From CAIXTV01 sp037144095 (lineage in GTDB: Bacteria > Bacteroidota > Bacteroidia > Bacteroidales > CAIXTV01): 46,292 nt of DNA. Within the stretch, counting starts at the first letter, position 1; every line of letters starts with the position of its first letter. Both the position numbers and the translations under genes were made by a program. This document shows, piece by piece, positions 8,805 to 16,571 of the stretch. The notes under the pieces were generated by a model. It ran no database searches. It had not been told where the DNA came from and worked only from the letters and a program-made list of their open reading frames with translations. The stretch spans positions 1 to 46,292 of the forward strand of contig JBAWXL010000006.1 in the NCBI GenBank assembly GCA_037144095.1, read 5' to 3'.

Positions 8805-9722
8805 ATGAATATTGTTGAAAAGATAAATCAACTCAAAAAGCAAAAGAACGCAATTCTATTAGCTCACTATTATCAAATACCCGAAATACAGGATATAGCC
8901 GATTTTATTGGCGATAGCCTTGCACTTTCGCAGGAAGCTAAGAAAACTGATGCAAATATAATCATTTTTGCCGGGGTGAATTTTATGGCAGAAACTGCAA
9001 AAATTTTAAACCCAACAAAAAAAGTTATTATTCCCGACAGAGAAGCCGGTTGTTCTTTAGCTGATTCATGTAAATTTAGCGATTTTAAGGCATTTGTTGA
9101 TGCGCATCCCGATTATAAAGTGATTTCTTATATAAACTGCTCATCGGAGGTTAAAACCATTTCTGATGTCATCTGCACATCGAGTAATGCGGTGAAAATA
9201 GTTGAATCATTCCCTAAAGAACAAAAATTAATTTTTGCACCCGATAAAAATTTAGGTGCTTATATTAATAATATCACCGGTAGAAATATGTTGTTGTGGA
9301 ATGGTTCCTGTGAAATTCATGACTTATTGAATGCAGAAGCCATCATCGAACTTAAAATTAATAATCCCGATGCAAAAGTATTGGCACATCCAGAATGTAA
9401 AGGACAAGTGCTTGAAATTGCTGATTTTATTGGCTCAACAACTGCCTTACTCAACTATTCGATTAAAGACAATAGCAAAAAATTTATAGTGGCAACCGAA
9501 ACGGGTATTTTGCATCAAATGAAAAAGAATTCGCCTGAAAAAGAGTTTTTAATTGTGCCTTCTGATAAAAATTGTGCCTGCAATGATTGTCCTTTTATGA
9601 AATTGATTACTTTAGACAAAATTTATCTCTCGCTTCTGGATGAACAACCCGAGATTATTTTAGAAGAAGAACTGATGAATAAGGCACGAAAACCTATTAT
9701 TAAAATGTTAGAACTCTCATAA
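8805..9722 (+). CDS. nadA: Quinolinate synthase
   Basis: A 305-residue NadA, which condenses iminoaspartate with dihydroxyacetone phosphate to quinolinate in de novo NAD synthesis. The N-terminus has the family signature AHYYQIPEIQDIADFIGDSL, and GVNFMAETAKIL follows. The [4Fe-4S] ligands are probably Cys83 (AGCSLADSC), Cys169 (WNGSCEIHD) and one of Cys257/259 (NCACNDCPFM). Length matches the short bacterial form. NadB and NadC are not next to it here. The next gene starts 12 bp downstream and may share its transcript. The call is very secure. Confidence 0.96.
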   Translation: MNIVEKINQLKKQKNAILLAHYYQIPEIQDIADFIGDSLALSQEAKKTDANIIIFAGVNFMAETAKILNPTKKVIIPDREAGCSLADSCKFSDFKAFVDAHPDYKVISYINCSSEVKTISDVICTSSNAVKIVESFPKEQKLIFAPDKNLGAYINNITGRNMLLWNGSCEIHDLLNAEAIIELKINNPDAKVLAHPECKGQVLEIADFIGSTTALLNYSIKDNSKKFIVATETGILHQMKKNSPEKEFLIVPSDKNCACNDCPFMKLITLDKIYLSLLDEQPEIILEEELMNKARKPIIKMLELS

Positions 9723-9734
9723 ATTCATTCACCT

Positions 9735-11273
9735 ATGAAATTCAAATTCATATTATTGCTTGTCATACTTTCCATAACTTATGTGAAAGTTTTTTCGCAG
9801 GATACGCTTATTAAGAATGGTAATGTTGTTTTTTATTATCCAAACAAAGTAAAATCGAGTGAGGGATTGATGCGCGATGGAAAACCTAATGGATATTGGA
9901 AAAATTATTATGAAAACGGTATCATCAAATCGGAAGGAAACCGTTTAAATTTTGAACTCGACAGCAACTGGAAATTTTATAACAACAAAGGAAAACTTAC
10001 GCTGGAAGTAAATTACAAAAAAGGTAAGAAAAATGGACTGAGAAGAATCATTAGTAATAGTGAAATTATTGAAGAAAATTATGTGTTGGATGTAAAACAT
10101 GGACCCACAAAATATTTTGTTTCCGACACTATTCTTACTAAAATAGTCATTTTTGATAAAGGTTTGGAAGAAGGTTTAGCCAAAGAGTTTGATAAAAATG
10201 GCAATGTAATCACCCTTTACGAATATAAAAAAGGCATGCTTATCACCCGCGAGAAGATTAATCGTGTGGATCAAAACAATCAAAAACAAGGCAATTGGAT
10301 GGTTTTTTATCCTAACGGAATTATTAAAAATGAAGTTACTTATCGCGACGATAAGAAAAACGGATATTTTAAAGAGTATAATATTGAAGGAAATCTTCTT
10401 AAAGTGACAAAATATATTGATGATGTGTTGCAGGACAATGCCGACGAATTGAAGGTATATGATATCAGAACTGATTATTACAGTAATGGAAATGTTAAAA
10501 TTGTGGGGAGTTATTATGACAACAAACCCGACGGAATAAGAAGAGAATATAACAAAGATGGTAAAATTGAAATCTCTTATATTTTCAAACATGGCATTAT
10601 GATTGGAAAAGGAATTGTTGACGAAGCCGGACTAAAGCAAGGAAAATGGTCGGAATATTTTGATGGGGGTGAATTGAAAGCGGAAGGTAGTTACAAAGAC
10701 AATAAACGCATTGGTCAGTGGAAATTCTTTTATCAGAATGGCAAATTAGAACAAATGGGTTCGTATAATAAAAACGGGCTTTTCGATGGTTTGTGGAAAT
10801 GGTATTATATTACAGGAGAAGTGCATAGAGAAGAAAATTATTTAGACGGCCTTGAAGATGGAAGGCTTACAGAATATACCGACAGCGGAAAAGTGGTAAC
10901 AGAAGGGGATTATATTGAAGGCATTGAAAACGGCGTTTGGAAGTTGAATTATGGCGATTACACAGAAATTGGAAAATATGTGGATGGCAAAAGAGACAGC
11001 TTGTGGAAATCGTGGTATAACACCGGTCAACTACTTTTCGAAGGGAAGTTTATTGATGATAATCCTAATGGGAAGCATGTATATTATTGGGATAACGGCA
11101 AAATAAAAGAGCAGGGAATATTTGCAATGGGCAAAAAGGAAGGCGAATGGGTTAAGTATGATGAAGATGGAAACGAAAGATTAACTACGTTTTTCAGAGA
11201 CGGCATTGAAAGAAAATTCGAAAATGTGGACTACGAAGATGCGAATGAGGACAAGAAGACCATCGAACCTTAG
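9735..11273 (+). CDS. Secreted MORN-repeat protein (YwqK-like)
   Basis: A 512-residue protein with a Sec signal peptide (MKFKFILLLVILSITYVKVFSQ). The rest is an array of about 18-20 repeats of the MORN-2/YwqK kind: G-x-W-K-x-Y-Y-x-N-G-x-L-x-x-E-G-x-Y (for example PNGYWKNYYENGIIKSEG and RIGQWKFFYQNGKLEQMG). Such repeats form a long beta-hairpin ladder and are common in Bacteroidota, usually without known function; some annotations call them toxin-antitoxin antitoxins, which I would not apply to a secreted protein. It ends with an acidic tail. It starts 12 bp after nadA, but the functional link is probably only positional. Confidence 0.85.
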   Translation: MKFKFILLLVILSITYVKVFSQDTLIKNGNVVFYYPNKVKSSEGLMRDGKPNGYWKNYYENGIIKSEGNRLNFELDSNWKFYNNKGKLTLEVNYKKGKKNGLRRIISNSEIIEENYVLDVKHGPTKYFVSDTILTKIVIFDKGLEEGLAKEFDKNGNVITLYEYKKGMLITREKINRVDQNNQKQGNWMVFYPNGIIKNEVTYRDDKKNGYFKEYNIEGNLLKVTKYIDDVLQDNADELKVYDIRTDYYSNGNVKIVGSYYDNKPDGIRREYNKDGKIEISYIFKHGIMIGKGIVDEAGLKQGKWSEYFDGGELKAEGSYKDNKRIGQWKFFYQNGKLEQMGSYNKNGLFDGLWKWYYITGEVHREENYLDGLEDGRLTEYTDSGKVVTEGDYIEGIENGVWKLNYGDYTEIGKYVDGKRDSLWKSWYNTGQLLFEGKFIDDNPNGKHVYYWDNGKIKEQGIFAMGKKEGEWVKYDEDGNERLTTFFRDGIERKFENVDYEDANEDKKTIEP

Positions 11274-11280
11274 TTTAAGA

Positions 11281-11315
11281 CCCAAATCCCAAGATCCAAA
11301 TTCCAAATTCCAAGG
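11281..11315. repeat. Five-copy 7-bp satellite (CCCAAAT/TCCAAAT type)
   Basis: Heptamers CCCAAAT, CCCAAGA, TCCAAAT, TCCAAAT and TCCAAGG follow one another. A CCAAG...CTTGG inverted pair comes directly after. The reverse complement is of the same type as the satellites at 43792 and 44594. It fills the gap between the MORN-repeat gene and the glycosyltransferase. Confidence 0.75.
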
Positions 11316-11353
11316 GGGACCTCTTGGGGCTTAAAAACAATTTTTACAAGCGT

Positions 11354-12763
11354 ATGAAGCTCTGGTTTAACAAAGCACTCTTTCGTGACATCCGTTTTTG
11401 GATAGTTGTTTTCGGCATCATACGATTGTATGGCATAACGAATGCTCCTTTAGAAATTGCTCATAGTTGGCGGCAGGTTACCGTCAATATGGTTGCCCGC
11501 AACTTTGTTGAAAATGATGCCAATGTCTTCTATCCGCAGGTGGATATGGCAGGCGAAAAAACCGGCATCACCGGCATGGAGTTTCCTTTGTTGAACTATT
11601 TTATTTATCTTATTTCCAAACTTTTCGGATTTCAACATTGGTACGGACGACTCATCAATCTCATCATTTCGTCCATCGGAATTTTCTATTTCTATAAACT
11701 CATCGAACGCTATTTCACAAAACAACTTGCCTTTAATGCTTCCATTTTTCTGCTAAGTTCTATTTGGTTTGCCTATTCGCGAAAGATTATGCCCGACACC
11801 TTCAGCGTTTCGCTTGTGATGGCAGGCTTATATTATGCTTCACAATTCCTCACAAAAGGCAACATTTTTCGCCTGCTGCTGTCTTTTTCGCTTTTATGCC
11901 TTGGCGTGCTCAGTAAGCTCCCCGCCGGCTTCATGCTGGTCTTCGTGCCCCTCATGATGTTTCCGTTCGCTCAGCAGCCTCTAAAACGGGTTTTGGCACT
12001 ATGTCTCGTGATGCTCTCCATCGGCATTCTCAATGCGCTATGGTATTTCTATTGGGTTCCGCATTTGGTGGAAACCTACGGATATTGGCATTTCTATATG
12101 GGAACCTCCCTTCGGCAGGGCTTTTCCGAAATCATTCATAATCTGCAGCCCACTGCCGAAAAGTTCTATTTCGATGCAATGAAATTCTCGGGTTTTATTT
12201 TATTTATTGCCGGTATTGTTCTATCTATCATACATAAAAGTAAAAAAATGTTGTGGATTTTCGTTTTGGGAAGCCTTGCCTACAACCTGGTTGTGATCAA
12301 AGGCGGACGCACCTTTTATCTGCATTCCTACTACATCATTCCCTTTGTTCCGCTTATGGCGCTTGTGGCTGCCTGGTCGTTGCAGTTTATTAAAAGCGTG
12401 CGATTGATCAAATTGCTCATGTTTCTGGTGATTGCCGAAGGAATATTGAATCAAATGCACGATTTCCGCATCAACACCCGCGAACAGCATGTGTTGCGAT
12501 TGGAAAACATTGTGGACCTTGAGATACCCAAACACGATTTAATGGTGATAAACGGAGATGTAAATCCGCGCGATTTATACTTCACCCATCGAAAAGGCTG
12601 GACCCTGGCAAACGATCAGCTTCATCCCAACACCCTCGATTCACTTCAAAAGCTGGGTTGCCACTATCTTATTTTCGATAAAACCAACGATTTGCCGCAC
12701 GATGCTTTTCCCTACCCTATTCGCTATCAGGATTCGGATTATGTGATATTTTCGTTGGAGTAG
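11354..12763 (+). CDS. Glycosyltransferase family 39-like membrane protein
   Basis: An integral membrane protein of about 469 residues, of the ArnT/PMT (GT-C) type that moves sugars from polyprenyl-phosphate donors at the periplasmic face. The N-terminus has the acidic-loop region after the first membrane segment (PLEIAHSWRQVTVNMVARNF). About ten further hydrophobic segments follow, then a soluble C-terminal part of about 100 residues (LMVINGDVNPRDLYFTHRKGW). The start is the ATG at 11354; an upstream TTG frame runs back into the 7-bp satellite and is unlikely. It has somewhat higher GC than neighbours. The exact acceptor is unknown. Confidence 0.8.
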   Translation: MKLWFNKALFRDIRFWIVVFGIIRLYGITNAPLEIAHSWRQVTVNMVARNFVENDANVFYPQVDMAGEKTGITGMEFPLLNYFIYLISKLFGFQHWYGRLINLIISSIGIFYFYKLIERYFTKQLAFNASIFLLSSIWFAYSRKIMPDTFSVSLVMAGLYYASQFLTKGNIFRLLLSFSLLCLGVLSKLPAGFMLVFVPLMMFPFAQQPLKRVLALCLVMLSIGILNALWYFYWVPHLVETYGYWHFYMGTSLRQGFSEIIHNLQPTAEKFYFDAMKFSGFILFIAGIVLSIIHKSKKMLWIFVLGSLAYNLVVIKGGRTFYLHSYYIIPFVPLMALVAAWSLQFIKSVRLIKLLMFLVIAEGILNQMHDFRINTREQHVLRLENIVDLEIPKHDLMVINGDVNPRDLYFTHRKGWTLANDQLHPNTLDSLQKLGCHYLIFDKTNDLPHDAFPYPIRYQDSDYVIFSLE

Positions 12764-12816
12764 ACTATTTGACTTTTAGTCATTTAGACTTTTAGCTTGA
12801 AGGTTTTAGACTTTCC
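12761..12816. repeat. 8-bp-period satellite after the glycosyltransferase stop
   Basis: Units TAGACTAT, TTGACTTT, TAGTCATT, TAGACTTT, TAGCTTGA can be read from the stop codon of the glycosyltransferase onwards. The period here seems to be 8, not 7. Confidence 0.5.
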
Positions 12817-12970
12817 CCATTATTCCAATTTTATCAGTCAATTTTATTAACATTCGATTGTTCATAAAAAAATGAAATTGCTGTGAACAATTAGTTTTTA
12901 CTCCTTATTTTTGCTGTTATAAATTGTTATCGTAACTAAAGCAAATTATTCATTTAAAAGTATTGAAATT

Positions 12971-13027
12971 ATGACCAAAAGAAAAAAAAGGGCAAAAAAA
13001 TTCATACCATTCTTAAAAGAGTTCTTG
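12971..13027 (+). other. Out-of-frame 5' part of the FN3-type gene with A8 slippery run
   Basis: ATG at 12971 gives MTKRKKRAKKFIPFLKEFLPY and then a stop in its own frame. Moving to the frame of the downstream gene at the A8 run (12982-12989) gives a Lys-rich start followed by KKIHTILKRVLAVLKWNG, which then reads on into the TGNAQFP protein with no stop. This is either a sequencing or assembly error in a homopolymer, a real frameshift, or slippage on the A run. Confidence 0.65.
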
Positions 13028-13089
13028 CCGTACTAAAATGGAATGGTTCTGATCCCGATAGGTTAAAAAAGGCAAAACATATAGCTGCT

Positions 13090-13626
13090 ATGTTAACTGG
13101 GAATGCACAATTTCCGGTTCCTTATCCATCTATTATTGTTTCATTAGCTCAGTTAATTGCTGACATCGACGATTATGATAATGCGATTACCGACAACGAA
13201 ACCCATGCTGATGGAACTTCCGAAGCGATGAGACTGGCAGGAGAAATAGTTCATTCCGATTTAATTAGTATTATGGCTATGGTGCAAGCTGCAATGGATT
13301 TAGACAAACCCAATGCAATTTTAACAGCTACCAATGCTGGTTATGATACAAAAACTCAGAGTATTCGAGGGCCACGTAAAGCCAATTGTTTTAGGGGTGA
13401 AGAACCAGGCGAGCTTATCGTTTGGGGAGAAGGAGCCGGACCTCACGATTGGCAGGAAAGTTTAAATGGAGGTGTTACAGTTCAAAATATTCCGGGTACA
13501 AAAGGAGGAATAAAAACAGTTACAGGTTTGATTAGCGATAAACGATATTGGTATCGCAGCCGGACTATCTTGCCGGGTGGAAGCTATGGTGAGTGGAGTG
13601 AATGGGTTTCGGAGGTTGCACCTTAA
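13090..13626 (+). CDS. FN3-type hypothetical protein, 5' end out of frame
   Basis: The visible frame codes for 178 residues. It begins MLTGNAQFPVPYPSIIVSLAQLI, continues with helices to about residue 85, and ends with a fibronectin-III-like beta domain (GELIVWGEGAGPHDW ... RYWYRSRTILPGG). I know this layout from a widespread Bacteroidota family of unknown function starting with helices and a (M)TGNxxFPxPxP motif. The family normally has about 40 more residues. These are present upstream: an ATG at 12971 followed by a Lys/Arg-rich stretch, but in another frame. The two frames join at a run of eight A at 12982-12989. One extra A there would give one continuous protein. There is no signal peptide. 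A 21-bp array follows in frame after the stop. Confidence 0.75.
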   Translation: MLTGNAQFPVPYPSIIVSLAQLIADIDDYDNAITDNETHADGTSEAMRLAGEIVHSDLISIMAMVQAAMDLDKPNAILTATNAGYDTKTQSIRGPRKANCFRGEEPGELIVWGEGAGPHDWQESLNGGVTVQNIPGTKGGIKTVTGLISDKRYWYRSRTILPGGSYGEWSEWVSEVAP

Positions 13627-13923
13627 AAACTGACTTTTCGCACTAAATATCATTCCTTCGGAATCAAAATTAATTCAATCGGCATCAAAAATTGTAGCAT
13701 TTTTGATGCCGATTGTTCGAATTATGTTGTAAATCGTACGAATTTTAATGTGAATCGAATCAAAATTTTTTTTTTCAGAACGTATTATGATGCCGATTAT
13801 TCGATTGGCATCATAATTCGCATAAACGGCATTAAAAATCGTACGATTTTTGATGTCAAAGGAACAATAAATAGTGCCGAACGAATCATTCGCGATGCGG
13901 TGAGTCCATTTTATTGCCTCTAG
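13627..13923 (+). repeat. 21-bp tandem array B with open heptapeptide frame
   Basis: From about 13651 the sequence divides into 13 units of 21 bp each. Recurring parts are GTACGA, TTTTGAT or TTATGAT, and GCCGATT. Neighbouring units often run in opposite directions, forming hairpins: 13672-13692 pairs with 13698-13718 and ATGATGCCGAT pairs with ATTGGCATCAT near 13789-13815. The array lies in the same frame as the FN3-type gene and has no stop for 98 codons between the gene's TAA (13624) and TAG at 13921. The frame reads as heptapeptides such as INSIGIK, NRTNFNV, DYSIGII, IRINGIK, NRTIFDV. Confidence 0.75.
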
Positions 13924-14175
13924 GGTTGGAAAATAAGAGGAAAAGATCTGAATTATAAATTTGTTTTGAGAAAAGAAATTTTGCTTTGGATGATTAGTGA
14001 ATTGAATTATTTGTAATTTTGAACTTTATTTTGGTTTTAATGATGGGGTTACAAATATTGATGAATTATGAATTAAGTTAGTTTAGATGAATGTTATACT
14101 TGGCAAGGCAATTACGATATCAATAAACTATATCCTATACCTATTTGTATTATAAACCATTTCAGAATTATAAAT
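13924..14175. other. AT-rich spacer
   Basis: No gene or named element is visible. It separates array B from the T9SS cargo gene. Confidence 0.4.
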
Positions 14176-15189
14176 ATGAAAATATTGAAAACCATTCTTA
14201 TACTTGTGTTTGTAACAACTTTCTGTGTTGTGTCTTATGGATTTCATACAAATACAGGTGAAATTACCTATCGGTGTTTGGGAGGATTAACTTATGAGGC
14301 TGAAATTACTACTTACTCGAATAATTTAAGTCCTGTTGACAGACCTGAATTAGATTTATCTTGGGGTGATGGAAATTTAGAAACACTTCAACGTTCTGAA
14401 GTGTATACTATTCCAAATACAAATATGAATCGTAATCGCTATATTGGTACTCATACATACGCATTAATAGGTACCTATATTTTATCATTTGAAGACCCAA
14501 ACCGCGATTATGGTATCGTGAATATTCCTAATTCAATAAATACCCCTTTTTATGTCACATCAACACTTATTATAAATTGGGATTTGGATTGCAATAATTC
14601 ACCAGTATTTCTCAATTCCCCTGTTGATAGTGCTTGCTTGTTTCATAATTTTATTAGTAATCAGGGTGCTTATGATATAGATGGTGATAGTTTATCTTAT
14701 AAACTCATTACTTGCAAGGGACACCATGGTGTTGATATACCTGGATATACATATCCACAGCAGTTTACCACATACTTTGGTATTGATAGCATAACTGGCG
14801 ATTTAAGATGGGATCTACCTGATATGTCTGGCGAATATGATGTTGCAATACAAGTTGAAGAATGGCGTAACGGTAGTTTAATGGGTTCTGTGACCCGTGA
14901 TAGAATTATAGTTGTAAATCATTCATGTGATAAAACTGGAATTGAAAATCATTCTGGTGGTTATAATATTGAAGTATTTCCAAATCCTTCGCATGATAAC
15001 TTTAATATCAAATCATACTTGACTAAAAATATTAATATTGAAATCCATGACATTGCAGGTAAATTAATTTTCCACAGAAATTGTCAGTCTAATGAAAATG
15101 TTGACATTTCTGAAATAGCAAAAGGTATTTATATCGTGAGTATCAATGATAATAAAGATGTTTTTAATTATAAATTATTAATAGAGTAA
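14176..15189 (+). CDS. Secreted protein with T9SS C-terminal sorting domain
   Basis: A 337-residue exported protein. Residues 1-22 are a Sec signal peptide (MKILKTILILVFVTTFCVVSYG). Residues of about 25-135 resemble the N-terminal domain of gliding-motility-associated surface proteins (GEITYRCLGGLTYEAEITTY). Residues of about 145-250 look like a PKD or cadherin-like beta domain (DIDGDSLSYKL ... SGEYDVAIQVEEW). The last 75 residues are a type A T9SS sorting domain: IEVFPNPSHDNFNIKS, IHDIAGKLIFHR, KGIYIVSI, YKLLIE. It is therefore predicted to cross the outer membrane through the type IX system and be anchored or released. The biological target is unknown. Confidence 0.85.
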   Translation: MKILKTILILVFVTTFCVVSYGFHTNTGEITYRCLGGLTYEAEITTYSNNLSPVDRPELDLSWGDGNLETLQRSEVYTIPNTNMNRNRYIGTHTYALIGTYILSFEDPNRDYGIVNIPNSINTPFYVTSTLIINWDLDCNNSPVFLNSPVDSACLFHNFISNQGAYDIDGDSLSYKLITCKGHHGVDIPGYTYPQQFTTYFGIDSITGDLRWDLPDMSGEYDVAIQVEEWRNGSLMGSVTRDRIIVVNHSCDKTGIENHSGGYNIEVFPNPSHDNFNIKSYLTKNINIEIHDIAGKLIFHRNCQSNENVDISEIAKGIYIVSINDNKDVFNYKLLIE

Positions 15190-15588
15190 AATATACTAGT
15201 CCTAACCTCCTGGTCTCCATAGTTTAAAAAATAAATTCATTGATTGGCAACACATTAGGGTTCTCAAATAATGATTGTAGTATTTATAAATTGAATCTAG
15301 CAGTGATATTAAACAAAAACATGAAATCAAAAACCTTCTACTTAATTCCTTCAACCTACTATATAACAAAAATTATTCGCCTGATATTCTACCATTTGCA
15401 AAACACTATTTTGTTATCTGTTTTGAGGTTCGATTTCTAAATCGAGTTGACTTAATAGAAATCACAAATGCACCACCTTCTCCAACCTTCTAACCTTATT
15501 ATAACATAAAAATATTCACTTTTTGAACCCTAAACATTTTAATTTGTTATACTTTTTCCACAGCATTTAGCATGAAAAATTTACTATT
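15190..15588. other. Intergenic region without clear elements
   Basis: About 400 bp of AT-rich sequence. A 66-codon frame (15240-15440) has no recognisable content and is judged chance. I see no convincing promoter or hairpin. Confidence 0.4.
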
Positions 15589-16566
15589 ATGAATCCAAAC
15601 AACATCAGAGAGTTTGCTTCTTCTTTTCAAAAAAGCAGAATATTATTAACAGGCTTCGAGCTTGATATTTTTACAAATATAGACAAGTCAGGCATTACAA
15701 ACCAACAGATAGCCAATTTATTGCAATTAAACCCACATGCTTGTGAGCGTCTGCTGAATGCATTGGCATCCTTAGGTTTTCTTAACAAGCAAAACGAATT
15801 ATTCTTTAACACTCCCGAAAGCTTTCATTTTTTATCAAAGAAAAGTCCTGATTATTTAGGCGGATTGATGCATTCAAATCATCTGTGGAACACCTGGAGC
15901 CATCTATCACAAGTGGTTAAAACCGGTGTTTCTGCCCACTCAACCGAAATTAATGAAAGAGGTGACGAATGGCTTTTTCCTTTCATTAGTGCTATGCACG
16001 ACAGAGCAAAAAAACAAGCCCCTGAGCAATTAGCTAATATTGATTTGAGCGAAGTGAAATCTGTTTTAGATGTTGGGGGTGGTTCAGGAGCTTATGCAAT
16101 GGAATTCGTTACTAAAAAACCTACAATTGAGGCTACAGTTTTAGATTTACCAAATGTAGTACCCATTACCAAACAATTTGTTGAAAAAGAAGGATTTTCA
16201 GATAAAATAAAAACCTTCACAGGCGATTACACAACCGACGATTTACCCGTAGGATTCGATTTGGTATTTTTATCAGCAATCATTCACAGCAATTCATTAG
16301 GCGTAAATGGGGACTTAATAAAGAAATGTTTTAAAGCCTTAAATCGTGGAGGTAAAATTGTAATTCAGGATTGGATAATGAACAACGAAAGAACACATCC
16401 AACTTCAGGAGCCATCTTCGCTATCAATATGTTGGTAGGAACAGAAGCAGGAGATTGTTTCACCGAACAGGAAGTAAAAGAAATGTTAAGCGCAGCAGGA
16501 TTTAAAAATATTTCGAGAATAGAATTTGAAAGGGGTTTAAGTCAAATGGTTGCATTTAAGATTTAG
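15589..16566 (+). CDS. SAM-dependent O-methyltransferase (class II, dimerising)
   Basis: A 325-residue methyltransferase of the acetylserotonin / hydroxyneurosporene O-methyltransferase type. Residues 1-80 form the winged-helix dimerisation domain (ILLTGFELDIFTNIDKSGIT ... ERLLNALASLGFL). The SAM-binding motif is VLDVGGGSGAYAMEF near residue 160, followed by the acidic VLDLPNVV and the GDY motif (FTGDYTTDDLP). Length is normal. The usual catalytic histidine lies in the family region around ALNRGGKIVIQDWIMN, but I cannot assign it. Substrate unknown. It converges with the histidine kinase gene, with only 5 bp between stops. Confidence 0.88.
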   Translation: MNPNNIREFASSFQKSRILLTGFELDIFTNIDKSGITNQQIANLLQLNPHACERLLNALASLGFLNKQNELFFNTPESFHFLSKKSPDYLGGLMHSNHLWNTWSHLSQVVKTGVSAHSTEINERGDEWLFPFISAMHDRAKKQAPEQLANIDLSEVKSVLDVGGGSGAYAMEFVTKKPTIEATVLDLPNVVPITKQFVEKEGFSDKIKTFTGDYTTDDLPVGFDLVFLSAIIHSNSLGVNGDLIKKCFKALNRGGKIVIQDWIMNNERTHPTSGAIFAINMLVGTEAGDCFTEQEVKEMLSAAGFKNISRIEFERGLSQMVAFKI

Positions 16567-16571
16567 TAGAT

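Noticed and set aside
11324..11353. Upstream TTG start for the glycosyltransferase
   Set aside because: It lies just after the 7-bp satellite; the ATG at 11354 begins a normal family N-terminus.
13642..13923. CRISPR array
   Set aside because: Units are tandem with no unique spacers of constant length, units are degenerate, and no cas gene is near. The same holds for the arrays at 5861 and 38688.
15240..15440. 66-residue plus-strand gene
   Set aside because: No recognisable content, AT-rich, and no promoter or conserved start.
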